In this document: one piece after another, positions 8,639-17,352 of the stretch
Numbering within the stretch: position 1 is the stretch's first letter
Layout of the letters: every line of letters begins with the position of its first letter
Origin: a bacterium
GTDB lineage: Bacteria > Patescibacteriota > Saccharimonadia > Saccharimonadales > Saccharimonadaceae
Direction: 5' to 3'
DNA: 64,000 bases
Assembly: GCA_021781475.1 (NCBI GenBank)
Contig: JAJXWT010000002.1
Span: forward strand, 1-64,000
The notes under the pieces: generated by a model
What the model was told of the DNA's origin: nothing
Database searches by the model: none
What the model saw: the letters and a program-made list of their open reading frames with translations, nothing else
Position numbers and translations under genes: made by a program

Positions 8639-10156
8639 ATGGGGAAAGTTGCAAGAATTGTATCTGTAGCCCCTGTGGGGTTTGAGGGGCACCTAGTCGA
8701 AGTAGAGAGTGACATCACCAAAGGCCTACCAGGGTTACAAATTGTCGGCATGGGCGACAAGGCTATTAGCGAAGCCAAGGAGCGTGTCAAAAGCGCCATC
8801 ACGAATTCCCTGCTCGACTGGCCCGCAAAACGGATTACCGTCAACTTAGCGCCCGCAGAGCTCCCGAAAGATGGCACCCACTACGACCTCCCTATCGCCT
8901 TGGCAATTTTAGCTAGTAGCGGGCAGTTGCGGCCCGATGAGGTCGCTGGTGCCGTCTTTGCCGGTGAGTTGGCCTTAGATGGCCGGATACGGCCAATTAG
9001 CGGTGCAATTACCGTTGCGGAGGCAGCGAGAAAGGCTGGGATTACAACTGTTTACGTTCCTGAACAAAACGTCAGCCAGGGGCTACTCGTGGAAGGGGTC
9101 TCCATTATTGGCCTCACAACGCTACAGAGCCTTTATCTCCACCTCAAAAAGGAGGCCCCTATCCCACCCGCCGTGCCACCGCAGCGCCTCCACACTGCAC
9201 CGGCCTCGAGCGGCCCCTTTTTAGATGACATCTACGGGCAAGAGCAAGCAAAACGCGCACTTACCATCGCTGCAGCGGGTCATCACAATATTTTATTCAC
9301 AGGGCCGCCCGGTGCTGGCAAAACAATGCTTGCAAAGACACTCCTTTCGCTACTCCCCGCCCTATCCCCAGAAGAGCTGCTTGAAGTAACAAAGATCCAC
9401 AGCCTTGCCGGTGTGCTCATTGATAATGTGGTAGCTATCCGACCGTTTCGCGCCCCGCACCACACTTCAAGCCAAATAGCCTTAATCGGTGGTGGCGTAA
9501 AGGCTAAACCGGGCGAGGTCAGCCTAGCACACCGCGGCGTCTTATTCCTTGACGAGATCCCCGAATACCAGCGAACGGCGCTAGAGGCCTTGCGCCAACC
9601 GCTCGAAGATAAATACGTGAGTATCACCCGCGCGAACGGTCGTGCCGTCTACCCGGCCGATTTTATGCTAATTGCCACTATGAATCCCTGCCCCTGTGGA
9701 TATTACGGGGACCCCTCGCACGAATGTACGTGTAGCACCTCGCAATTGCTCAATTACCAAAAGCGGCTCTCTGGCCCACTACTCGACCGTATCGACATGG
9801 TGGTAGCTGTCAGCAGGGTTGCGAATAACAAGTTACTCCAAAATAGTTCGTTGAGTAAAATACAGCACCTAGCAGCGCGGAGTGCTATCGATAAATCTAA
9901 ACATAAGCAAAATCAAAGATACGGAAGTAGTATTAAAAGCAACAGTTCACTGACAAATCGTGATATAAAACACTATGTTCGACTTGAGCCCGCCGCTGAA
10001 CAGCTTTTAAATACAGCCACCGAAAAACTTAGCTTAAGCGCGCGCAGCTATTTTAAGGTAATAAAAGTTAGCCAGACCATCGCAGACTTAGCAGATGCGG
10101 ATACCATTACAGCTCACCATATAAGCGAGGCTCTTCAATACCGGCACACCTCTTGA
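8639..10156 (+). CDS. comM: YifB/ComM-family Mg-chelatase-like AAA+ ATPase
   Basis: 505 aa; GLPGLQIVGMGDKAISEAKERVKSAI..., GPPGAGKTMLAK, FRAPHHTSS, NPCPCGYYG motifs. Confidence 0.93.
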   Translation: MGKVARIVSVAPVGFEGHLVEVESDITKGLPGLQIVGMGDKAISEAKERVKSAITNSLLDWPAKRITVNLAPAELPKDGTHYDLPIALAILASSGQLRPDEVAGAVFAGELALDGRIRPISGAITVAEAARKAGITTVYVPEQNVSQGLLVEGVSIIGLTTLQSLYLHLKKEAPIPPAVPPQRLHTAPASSGPFLDDIYGQEQAKRALTIAAAGHHNILFTGPPGAGKTMLAKTLLSLLPALSPEELLEVTKIHSLAGVLIDNVVAIRPFRAPHHTSSQIALIGGGVKAKPGEVSLAHRGVLFLDEIPEYQRTALEALRQPLEDKYVSITRANGRAVYPADFMLIATMNPCPCGYYGDPSHECTCSTSQLLNYQKRLSGPLLDRIDMVVAVSRVANNKLLQNSSLSKIQHLAARSAIDKSKHKQNQRYGSSIKSNSSLTNRDIKHYVRLEPAAEQLLNTATEKLSLSARSYFKVIKVSQTIADLADADTITAHHISEALQYRHTS

Positions 10157-10181
10157 TACAAGAGGTAAAGTCTGCTATAAT
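10153..10181 (+). promoter_or_regulatory. Sigma70-type promoter for infC-rpmI-rplT
   Basis: TTGATA (10153-10158) - 17 nt - TATAAT (10176-10181); overlaps the comM stop codon. Confidence 0.65.
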
Positions 10182-10224
10182 TGCTCGGACAAACGCTATA
10201 ATGCACTCAGCAAGGAGAGTCGTA

Positions 10225-10731
10225 ATCAATACATCAATCCGCATCAATGAAGCAATTCGTGCTAATGAACTTCGTGTCATCGGTAACGATGGTGAGCAAC
10301 TTGGCATCATGTCGCGTACAGAGGCGTTACGGGTAGCAGAAGAGGCTGGAGTCGATTTGGTAGAGATTTCACCAAACGCCAACCCACCTGTCGCTAAAGT
10401 TGTCGACTGGGGCAAGTACCAGTACCAAGAAATGAAGAAACAGCAAAAAAATCGCCGCTCTAATAAAGCAAGCGAGCTAAAGCAGATGCGATTCGGTTTA
10501 AAGATTGGCGCAAATGATCTAGAAATCAAACTCCGAAAGATCCGTGAGTTCCTAGCCGATGGTCACAAAGTAAAGATTTTAATCTTTTACCGCGGACGGG
10601 AAATGGCTCACAAAGAGCTTGGATATGAGTTGATCGAGCGCATGGCCGCCATGCTGGAAGACGCAGCGATTGTAGAACAGAAGCCTCAGATGGCTGGACG
10701 CAATCTGAGTATAGTAGTAAGGAGCAAATAA
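10225..10731 (+). CDS. infC: Translation initiation factor IF-3 (start uncertain: ATC at 10225 or ATG at 10201)
   Basis: IRINEAIRANELRVIGNDGEQLGIMSRTEAL...; AAGGAG SD at 10213-10217; the track ORF from 10153 overlaps the promoter. Confidence 0.93.
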   Translation: MNTSIRINEAIRANELRVIGNDGEQLGIMSRTEALRVAEEAGVDLVEISPNANPPVAKVVDWGKYQYQEMKKQQKNRRSNKASELKQMRFGLKIGANDLEIKLRKIREFLADGHKVKILIFYRGREMAHKELGYELIERMAAMLEDAAIVEQKPQMAGRNLSIVVRSK

Positions 10732-10925
10732 TGCCTAAATTAAAGACCCACAAGGGTACTGCCAAGCGTGTGAAGCTCACCAGCACCGGCAAACTCACCC
10801 GCAGGCGCGCCTTTGGCAACCACATGCTTTCTAAAAAAAGCAAAAGCCGCAAGCGTACCATTAATACTAGCGCTACTATCACCGGTAGCATGAAGCGCAA
10901 CGCGAAGCGCGCGTTAGGAGTGTAG
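10731..10925 (+). CDS. rpmI: Ribosomal protein bL35
   Basis: [38 protein letters not shown]. Confidence 0.95.
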   Translation: MPKLKTHKGTAKRVKLTSTGKLTRRRAFGNHMLSKKSKSRKRTINTSATITGSMKRNAKRALGV

Positions 10926-10929
10926 TTAT

Positions 10930-11274
10930 ATGCGAGTAAAACGAGGTGTCCCCGCACGGGCAAAGCACAAAAAGATCTTGCAAGCCGCAAAAGGCATGCA
11001 GCACTACCGTACGCGTAGCTTTCGGCTTGCGAAACAGGGCGTCATCAAGGCGCTTGTCTACGCATACCGCGATCGTCGCACAAAAAAGCGTGACTTACGC
11101 GGCTTGTGGATTACGCGCATCAATGCTGCCGCCCGCGAAAATGGCACTACCTACGGCAAATTAATCGCCAGCCTAAAAACAGCTGGCGTACAGCTCGACC
11201 GCAAGGTCCTTGCCGAACTTGCCGTCAGCGACCCCAAAGCTTTCACGGCAATTGTCAAAAGCGTGACAAAATAG
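10930..11274 (+). CDS. rplT: Ribosomal protein bL20
   Basis: [36 protein letters not shown]... Confidence 0.96.
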   Translation: MRVKRGVPARAKHKKILQAAKGMQHYRTRSFRLAKQGVIKALVYAYRDRRTKKRDLRGLWITRINAAARENGTTYGKLIASLKTAGVQLDRKVLAELAVSDPKAFTAIVKSVTK

Positions 11275-11286
11275 CACACGCCAGCT

Positions 11287-11329
11287 GCCAACAAAAAACC
11301 GCGCCTACGTAGCGCGGTTTTTTGTTGGC
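11287..11329. terminator. Bidirectional intrinsic terminator (rplT operon / rnpB)
   Basis: Perfect 18-bp inverted repeat GCCAACAAAAAACCGCGC-ctacgta-GCGCGGTTTTTTGTTGGC. Confidence 0.9.
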
Positions 11330-11676
11330 AGTCTATCGATAAGCCGGGTTCTGTCGTGGATGATCATCTATCTAGCCTATCCGTTGCCGAACAGTTCAAG
11401 CGGGTAGCGATATGCAGACGGATCGCCTTTTTATGCACATCTCCTTGCAGCCGACAGGGTTTACCTCCTTGGCATGTTACCATGCCTCGCTGTGGGCTCT
11501 TACCCCACTCCTTTCACCCTTACCGTCAGTCACCATTGATGGCTTGAGACGGCGGTATCGTTTCTGTGGCACTTTCCCTAGGGTCGCCCCCGGCCGCCGT
11601 TAGCGGCTGTCGTATCCTATGCTGCCCGGACTTTCCTCTTACCTTTTTACGGGCAAGCGATCATCTAATAGACTGC
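11328..11676 (-). ncRNA. rnpB: RNase P RNA (bacterial class A-like)
   Basis: Minus strand GAGGAAAGTCCGGGC ... AGGGAAAGTGCCACAGAAA ... ACAGAACCCGGCTTATCGATAGACTG; P1 pairs CAGTCTAT/ATAGACTG. Confidence 0.93.
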
Positions 11677-11694
11677 TGTATTCATTATAGCAAA

Positions 11695-11770
11695 TGGTCG
11701 GGGTGACAAGACTCGAACTTGCGACCTCACGGCCCCCAGCCGTACGCGCTACCAACTGCGCCACACCCCG
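11695..11770 (-). tRNA. tRNA-Pro (anticodon GGG)
   Basis: CGGGGTGTGGCGCAGTTGGTAGCGCG TACGG CTGGGGG CCGTG AGGTC...GTTCGAGTCTTGTCACCCCGACCA; cloverleaf folds. Confidence 0.92.
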
Positions 11771-11789
11771 ATATGCCTATAATGTACAT

Positions 11790-11965
11790 GAAAGCGCGAC
11801 CTACCGGTCGCACCTAGAAGCCCCGTCGTTCAAAAGGCGCTTGATATTCCCTGGCTATATGCAAGGTGGGTTCCCTCACGCTCACCCCACGGGGCAAGGC
11901 AGATATTAGGATCCCTATCGTATGATGTTAGGAAAATCATACACGCCTGAGAACGTCCGGGACAC
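11790..11965 (-). ncRNA. Candidate structured RNA of unknown class upstream of tRNA-Pro/rnpB
   Basis: TATAAT at 11971-11976 (minus); serial hairpins GTATGAT/ATCATAC, CCCC-gt-GGGG, AAGCgCC/GGgGCTT, terminal GCGACC-ggta-GGTCGC. Confidence 0.4.
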
Positions 11966-11983
11966 TACTTATTATACACCGAC

Positions 11984-12628
11984 CTAGGCGACAGATATGC
12001 CAAAAATATTACTAAACATCACCAAGATAATATGGATTGCCGCCCCCATAAAACTAATAATAACCGGGCTTGCGACCATGATAATAATAAACACGACAAT
12101 AACGCCAAACTGCTCAATTACTTCCATGGCTCGACGTACAAATTCAGGCGCAAGCGCATACAATACCCGAGAGCCATCAAGCGGTGGTATCGGTATGATA
12201 TTGAACACAAAAAACCCAAGGTTTACCACCACCGCAGTCGCGAGTATGGTGGCAACGATCGAGCCGGTAGCTGGCATAAAAAGCGCATACAGACCAAATG
12301 CCAAAAAAGCCAGCACAAAGTTAGTGAGTGGACCAGCGACCGCGACAAGGGCGGCACCCCATTCGCCAAACTTAAGATTGCTTGGGTTAAATGGTACCGG
12401 CTTAGCCCCACCAAACACGGGCAGACCAGAAACAGCCAAAATCAGGGGCAAAAGTATCGTCATAAACGGATCGATGTGTTTAATCGGGTTAAGCGTCAAC
12501 CGACCGTGCAGTTTTGCGGTATCGTCACCAAGCCAATATGATGCAAAGCCGTGCATTGCCTCGTGGAGCGTCATCGACACCAAAATAACCCCCAGCACGA
12601 TTAGTATGTATGTGATATTCATTACCAC
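11984..12628 (-). CDS. Site-2 protease family (M50) metalloprotease
   Basis: HEAMHGFASYWLGD zinc motif (HExxH), NIIPIPPLDGSRVL motif, multiple TMs. Confidence 0.9.
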   Translation of the reverse strand: MVMNITYILIVLGVILVSMTLHEAMHGFASYWLGDDTAKLHGRLTLNPIKHIDPFMTILLPLILAVSGLPVFGGAKPVPFNPSNLKFGEWGAALVAVAGPLTNFVLAFLAFGLYALFMPATGSIVATILATAVVVNLGFFVFNIIPIPPLDGSRVLYALAPEFVRRAMEVIEQFGVIVVFIIIMVASPVIISFMGAAIHIILVMFSNIFGISVA

Positions 12629-12640
12629 TATTATAGCATC

Positions 12641-12669
12641 TTGACCACCGGGCTAAAACAGAGTACAAT
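12641..12669 (+). promoter_or_regulatory. Sigma70-type promoter for rpmB
   Basis: TTGACC - 17 nt - TACAAT, about 35 nt before rpmB. Confidence 0.6.
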
Positions 12670-12703
12670 AACAAAGATTGTTATCAATAAATAAAGGAAC
12701 GTT

Positions 12704-12913
12704 ATGGCATCAAAGTGTGAACTTACCGGAAAAGGAAAACAGTTCGGCCACAATGTGAGCTTTTCTTTGCGTCGCACCCAGCGCGTATTTAAACCGAATC
12801 TTCAAAAAAAGACTTTTCTGGTCAATGGCCAAAAAATCACGATGATTCTGTCCACCCAAGCTATTCGCACGCTAAAGAAAAAAGGGCTCCTTGGCGCACC
12901 AGCAGTAAAATAA
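12704..12913 (+). CDS. rpmB: Ribosomal protein bL28
   Basis: MASKCELTGKGKQFGHNVSFSLRRTQRVFKPNLQKKTF. Confidence 0.94.
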   Translation: MASKCELTGKGKQFGHNVSFSLRRTQRVFKPNLQKKTFLVNGQKITMILSTQAIRTLKKKGLLGAPAVK

Positions 12914-12947
12914 ACTGAACCTGGCGACCGTAGCCTGCCGATATTTT

Positions 12948-12983
12948 ATAATAAACACCCTCCATAAAGAGGGTGTTTATTAT
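12948..12983. terminator. Bidirectional intrinsic terminator
   Basis: ATAATAAACACCCTC-cataaa-GAGGGTGTTTATTAT. Confidence 0.85.
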
Positions 12984-13011
12984 ATTTTCATCAATATTCC
13001 GCTGCCTGCTA

Positions 13012-13647
13012 TTAACTACGCTTGAGAGCAAACACTGTCAGCACAGGAGGCAGTGCCGCGGCTGCCTTCAACTTTAGCTTATCGATTTGCTCAACTGGGG
13101 CACCAAGCTCTTTCGTGAACACCTCGAGAGTGTCCTGTGGCACCTCGTACTGCAACCCAGAATCTGCATAATGCACCGGCACAACAACTTTTGGCTCCAC
13201 TTGGCGCACAATTGCGGCAGCGCTGGTCGCATCAAGCGTATAGCCACCGCCACCCACAGGAATCACCAGTATGTCGACAACGCCAACCGTCTCCAGCTGG
13301 TCATCAGTGAGCTTTTGCTTGATGTTACCGATTAGCCCAATACGCACGTCACCGGCGTCAATGTGATAAATAGTGCTCAACTTTTCGTCTGTTTCCATGT
13401 CAAGGTGGCGAATAGCTTCAATGCCGCGTATAAAGAAGTCGCCAACCTCGTATTCACCAGGCGCCTGAATAATAACCCGGGCGTCAGAGTTTTCTACGAT
13501 AAAACGCGGCTCGGTTGCAATTTCAATCTCGTCTTTGGTTTTCACGTCTTTTAGCCCAACCAAGGAAAGCCGTGGGTCAGCAATCAGCGTCGTTTTTTTG
13601 GTCGAAAATACAACGCAGTTTCCACCTTTATATTCAATTTCAAACAT
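13012..13647 (-). CDS. MBL-fold metal-dependent hydrolase-like protein
   Basis: MFEIEYKGGNCVVFSTKKTTLIADP...PVGGGGYTLDATSAAAIVRQVEPKVVVPVHY. Confidence 0.75.
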   Translation of the reverse strand: MFEIEYKGGNCVVFSTKKTTLIADPRLSLVGLKDVKTKDEIEIATEPRFIVENSDARVIIQAPGEYEVGDFFIRGIEAIRHLDMETDEKLSTIYHIDAGDVRIGLIGNIKQKLTDDQLETVGVVDILVIPVGGGGYTLDATSAAAIVRQVEPKVVVPVHYADSGLQYEVPQDTLEVFTKELGAPVEQIDKLKLKAAAALPPVLTVFALKRS

Positions 13648-13655
13648 TATTCCTC

Positions 13656-14258
13656 CTACTGTTCTTTCAGGATATTATCAGCATCCAGTAGCACCATATG
13701 CTTATTTGTGAGTATGCCACTAACAAAACGGTCATGCACACTCAACCGGTAGTAGAACTCGTCGTATGTCATGGTGGTATAGACTAGCTCCCTGCCTTCT
13801 TGTGCCTCTATTAATTGTACCAAATCATTCACCTTTTGGTGCGAAACATCACCAACAATTAGTAAATCGACTGAACTGGCCGAACCCTTTACAAGTGCTC
13901 CGGCAACCACAACCACCCTTGCGCTACTAAGGGCCGCGACAAGCTGTTGCCACCGATCCTGCTGGCTCACCGCCTCTACCCTGCCACCACGCGTTGATTT
14001 TTGGTTATTGCCAAAAATCTCGCGAAACGGCCCGTAGTATTCGTACAGCTGATTCACCTCGTAATACAGCTTATTGTCAGCTGTGGAACTCACAATGACA
14101 CCAACCTCAAGGAGGTTCGACAACTCTCGCCTAACTGAATTTATTTGTTCATCTATGAGCCGCGTAATCTCACGGACGTAAAAGGACTTACCAGGATTGT
14201 TCAAAAATAGGTAGAGTAACTTTACCCGTGTTTTTGAACCAAATAATGCGTCAATCAT
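13656..14258 (-). CDS. Winged-helix transcriptional regulator
   Basis: N-term FGSKTRVKLLYLFLNNPGKSFYVREITRLIDEQINSVRRELSNLLEVGVI (wHTH). Confidence 0.7.
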   Translation of the reverse strand: MIDALFGSKTRVKLLYLFLNNPGKSFYVREITRLIDEQINSVRRELSNLLEVGVIVSSTADNKLYYEVNQLYEYYGPFREIFGNNQKSTRGGRVEAVSQQDRWQQLVAALSSARVVVVAGALVKGSASSVDLLIVGDVSHQKVNDLVQLIEAQEGRELVYTTMTYDEFYYRLSVHDRFVSGILTNKHMVLLDADNILKEQ

Positions 14259-14295
14259 GCTGGTTTGTGTCCTCTATTAGTATACGCATATGATA

Positions 14296-15171
14296 TCATA
14301 GGTTGTTCAACTTATCGAGAGCGTGAGCAATGTATGTGTACGCACTACCGATATCCAGCCACATTACGTGTTCACCCCGACGGAACCAGGTCATTTGACG
14401 CTTCGCGAGCTGCCAGTCTCGATTAATAAATAGTTCTTTCGCCTGCTCGATGCTCACCACCCCCTTTACGTATTCATGGATAACCCGGTACACATTGGCT
14501 TTCATTGCTTCGCTTTCCCAGCCGTAATGGCGAGCCAGGCGCAGTGCTTCGTCTACGGCACCACCTTGGAAAATTTGTTCAGCGCGTTGGGTAATTCGGT
14601 CATGAAGAGCATGCCGTTCTGTTGCTATTCCTACAACTATTGAGTTTTTATCCGGTACCACCGACTTCTTTAAAGCATAACCGTTTCGGAAGATCGCATT
14701 TACCACATAGCGTTTGTTGTGCTTGTTTTCCGGTATATGAATGTTGTTTTTTACACAATATTCATGAAGCGCCCCTATGTCCATTCCCTCCCACTTTGCG
14801 CGCTCCGACGTAGGTGGTTCCGGCGGAAAATTGTAATTAAAAATCACCGCATCGACATAAAGACCAGTGCCCCCCGCAAGTATGGGCACATGACCCCGCG
14901 CCCGTATTTCGGCAATTTTACAATTTGCATATTGTTGGAAATCGGCCGCTGTAAAACGTTCGCCGGGCTCGACTAAATCAAAGCCCCAGTGCGGTACGTT
15001 CTGCCGCTCATCGACACTGGGTTTGGCAGCACCAATATCTACGCCTTTATAGATTGCGCGAGAATCAGCTGAAATCACTTCGCCGTTGTACTGTTTGGCA
15101 ATCCGTATGGCAAGGTCGGTTTTGCCGCTTGCCGTCGGTCCCACAATTACTATCAGCGGTATGGGTTCCAT
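14296..15171 (-). CDS. miaA: tRNA dimethylallyltransferase
   Basis: IVGPTASGKTDLAIRIAKQYNGEVISADSRAIYKGVDIGAAKP, LAGGTGLYVDA. Confidence 0.95.
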   Translation of the reverse strand: MEPIPLIVIVGPTASGKTDLAIRIAKQYNGEVISADSRAIYKGVDIGAAKPSVDERQNVPHWGFDLVEPGERFTAADFQQYANCKIAEIRARGHVPILAGGTGLYVDAVIFNYNFPPEPPTSERAKWEGMDIGALHEYCVKNNIHIPENKHNKRYVVNAIFRNGYALKKSVVPDKNSIVVGIATERHALHDRITQRAEQIFQGGAVDEALRLARHYGWESEAMKANVYRVIHEYVKGVVSIEQAKELFINRDWQLAKRQMTWFRRGEHVMWLDIGSAYTYIAHALDKLNNL

Positions 15172-15461
15172 CGCTTCTCCTGAAACTCATCGACAGTAAA
15201 ATCTGTACACGTTACCCCTTCTTGCCGTAATGCCATTGCTTGCGCTTCGCGCCCACCATGATAGCCACTGGCAAGGCCACCGTTCCGATTCACCAACCGG
15301 TGCCATGGTAGGTCTATGTCACCAAAGTGCGCAATCCCACCGATAGCCCTGGCAGCCTGCGCCTGTCCCGCAAACGCCGCCAAGTCACCATACGTTGTAA
15401 CCTGGCCAAGCGGCACTTGGCCCATCAGCTTTTCGACTCGTTCGCGAAAGTTGCCGTTCAT
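15153..15461 (-). CDS. Alkyltransferase-like (ATL) protein, MGMT-family DNA-binding domain
   Basis: PLGQVTTYGDLAAFAGQAQAARAIGGIA...PWHRLVNRNGGL: PWHR replaces catalytic PCHR. Confidence 0.88.
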   Translation of the reverse strand: MNGNFRERVEKLMGQVPLGQVTTYGDLAAFAGQAQAARAIGGIAHFGDIDLPWHRLVNRNGGLASGYHGGREAQAMALRQEGVTCTDFTVDEFQEKRWNPYR

Positions 15462-15464
15462 CCT

Positions 15465-17279
15465 TTACGCGATATTGATTAGATATTCTTGCAAGTCCGT
15501 AAGCGACACTTTTGTTTCCCCCTGCTGGGTGCGAACGCTCACCTCGCGCGCCTCCATATCTTTTGGCCCGACAATTAACTGCACCGGGATCTTGTAGTTT
15601 GCTGCTTCACGGATTTTTTTGCCCAATGACTCATTACGGTCATCGACCGTGTAACGTAGTTCGTTATATTTCACTGGTTTCATAAATACGATGCCATCGA
15701 GCATGGTGGTAATTTCCCTCACATAATCTGATACCGTGTCATTAACCGTCAGAATACGCAATTGTTCTGGTGCCACCCACAGTGGGAACCAGCCTGCCGT
15801 ATGCTCAATAAAGACCGACAAAAACCGCTCAATTGAGCCAAGAAGCGCACAGTGAATCATGACTGGGCGCTCGGCATGGCCATCATGCTCAATGTATTCC
15901 AAGCCAAAACGCTCTGGCTGCACAAAATCTAGCTGTACGGTTGCGACTTGATGTTCACGGCCAATTGCGTCCGTTGCCATAAAATCAATCTTTGGTCCGT
16001 AGAATGCCGCTTCACCATCTTGCTCAAAATATTCCAAGTTGTTGGCGATGACAGCGTTCTTTAACTGTGTCTGCGCTTTTTCCCACAACGCTAGATCACC
16101 CAAGTAGCCCTCGCCGCTATCACGATAACTAAGGCGTACTCGCAGGTGCATACCAAGCGTGCCGTATAACTCGTTCGCAGCTGCCAGCAGCTGGTTAATT
16201 TCAGTTTCAATTTGGTCCGGTCGGCAAAATACGTGACTGTCATCTTGAGTGAGTGAGCGAACACGATTCAGACCCCCCAGCTCACCGGTTTTTTCATCAC
16301 GATAATCAGTTGTGGTTTCCAAAAATCGCACTGGCATATCCCGGTAGCTGCGCAGTTGCGAGGCATAAATCTGCGTATGGTGGGGGCAGTTCATTGGCTT
16401 GAGGGCCATTTTGTCACTCGTTTCTTGGCTCGTGACTAAAAACAGCTCATCACCAAACTTTGCCCAGTGACCAGAGGTCTCATACAAATCTTTCTTCGTG
16501 ATATGCGGTGTCCAGACTTTCTTAAAGCCATAGGCTTGTCGCAGCTGGTTGGAGTACTGCGCCAACATATCACGGAGCACGGTACCGCGCGGCGTAAAGA
16601 GCGGCAGGCCAACACCCACTAAGTTCGACATTGTGTAGAGATCAAGCTCTTTGCCGAGCTTGCGGTGATCGCGTTTTTTGCCTTCTTCAATCATCGCTAT
16701 ATGCGCATCAAGCTCGTGCTGGCTTGCAAATGCTACACCGTACAGCCGCTGCATTTGTGGATTTGTTTCTTTTCCGCGCCAGTATGCACCCGCCACGCGC
16801 ATTAATTTAAACGCGCCGACCTTACCGGTGCTTTCGGCGTGCGGACCACGGCATAAATCAGTAAAATCGCCGTCGGCATAAAATGACACAACATCTACTT
16901 TGCTGTCGCCATCTGCCGCAACCCCCAATGTTTCAGCGTCCAGATCTTTAGCAACTGTCGTACCGGCGCGCTGCAAGTCGTTGAGCAATTCGGCCTTATA
17001 CGGCTGCTGTTTCTCCTCCGCCCAATGAATTGCATCCTCGATTGCCTTCTCGCTGCGTTCGAATGGATAGTCCACTCCAATTACTTTGCGCATTTCTGCT
17101 TCAATTTTTGGAAAATCGGCTTCCGAGATTTTAATATCACCTAAGTCAATGTCATAATAAAAACCATTTTCTACCACTGGCCCAACCCCAAATTTTGCGT
17201 GTGGCCATAGGTGCTGCACTGCTTGGGCGGTAATGTGGGCCAAGCTGTGGCGCATGGCGTAAAGTTCTTGCTCGTTCAT
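15465..17279 (-). CDS. thrS: Threonyl-tRNA synthetase (no N-terminal TGS domain)
   Basis: RHSLAHITAQAVQHLWPHAKFGVGPVVENGFYYD; MALKPMNCPHHTQIY; catalytic and anticodon-binding domains. Confidence 0.96.
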   Translation of the reverse strand: MNEQELYAMRHSLAHITAQAVQHLWPHAKFGVGPVVENGFYYDIDLGDIKISEADFPKIEAEMRKVIGVDYPFERSEKAIEDAIHWAEEKQQPYKAELLNDLQRAGTTVAKDLDAETLGVAADGDSKVDVVSFYADGDFTDLCRGPHAESTGKVGAFKLMRVAGAYWRGKETNPQMQRLYGVAFASQHELDAHIAMIEEGKKRDHRKLGKELDLYTMSNLVGVGLPLFTPRGTVLRDMLAQYSNQLRQAYGFKKVWTPHITKKDLYETSGHWAKFGDELFLVTSQETSDKMALKPMNCPHHTQIYASQLRSYRDMPVRFLETTTDYRDEKTGELGGLNRVRSLTQDDSHVFCRPDQIETEINQLLAAANELYGTLGMHLRVRLSYRDSGEGYLGDLALWEKAQTQLKNAVIANNLEYFEQDGEAAFYGPKIDFMATDAIGREHQVATVQLDFVQPERFGLEYIEHDGHAERPVMIHCALLGSIERFLSVFIEHTAGWFPLWVAPEQLRILTVNDTVSDYVREITTMLDGIVFMKPVKYNELRYTVDDRNESLGKKIREAANYKIPVQLIVGPKDMEAREVSVRTQQGETKVSLTDLQEYLINIA

Positions 17280-17308
17280 AACTTCTCCTTATTATTTATA
17301 AATAAAAA

Positions 17309-17352
17309 CATGCGATTGATAAGTTTAAATCGTTAAACTCACTGATCGCATG
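17309..17352 (-). terminator. Intrinsic terminator in thrS leader
   Basis: Minus CATGCGAT...GTTTAA-cgat-TTAAAC...ATCGCATG followed by TTTTTATTT. Confidence 0.7.

Noticed and set aside
10153-10200. 5' extension of infC in ORF track
   Set aside because: Lies within the promoter and upstream of the predicted TSS
11356-11603. Small plus-strand ORFs across 11356-11603
   Set aside because: Antisense to RNase P RNA
11790-11965. 6S RNA (ssrS) assignment for the RNA upstream of tRNA-Pro
   Set aside because: Folds as several local hairpins rather than a long rod with a central bubble; left as unknown
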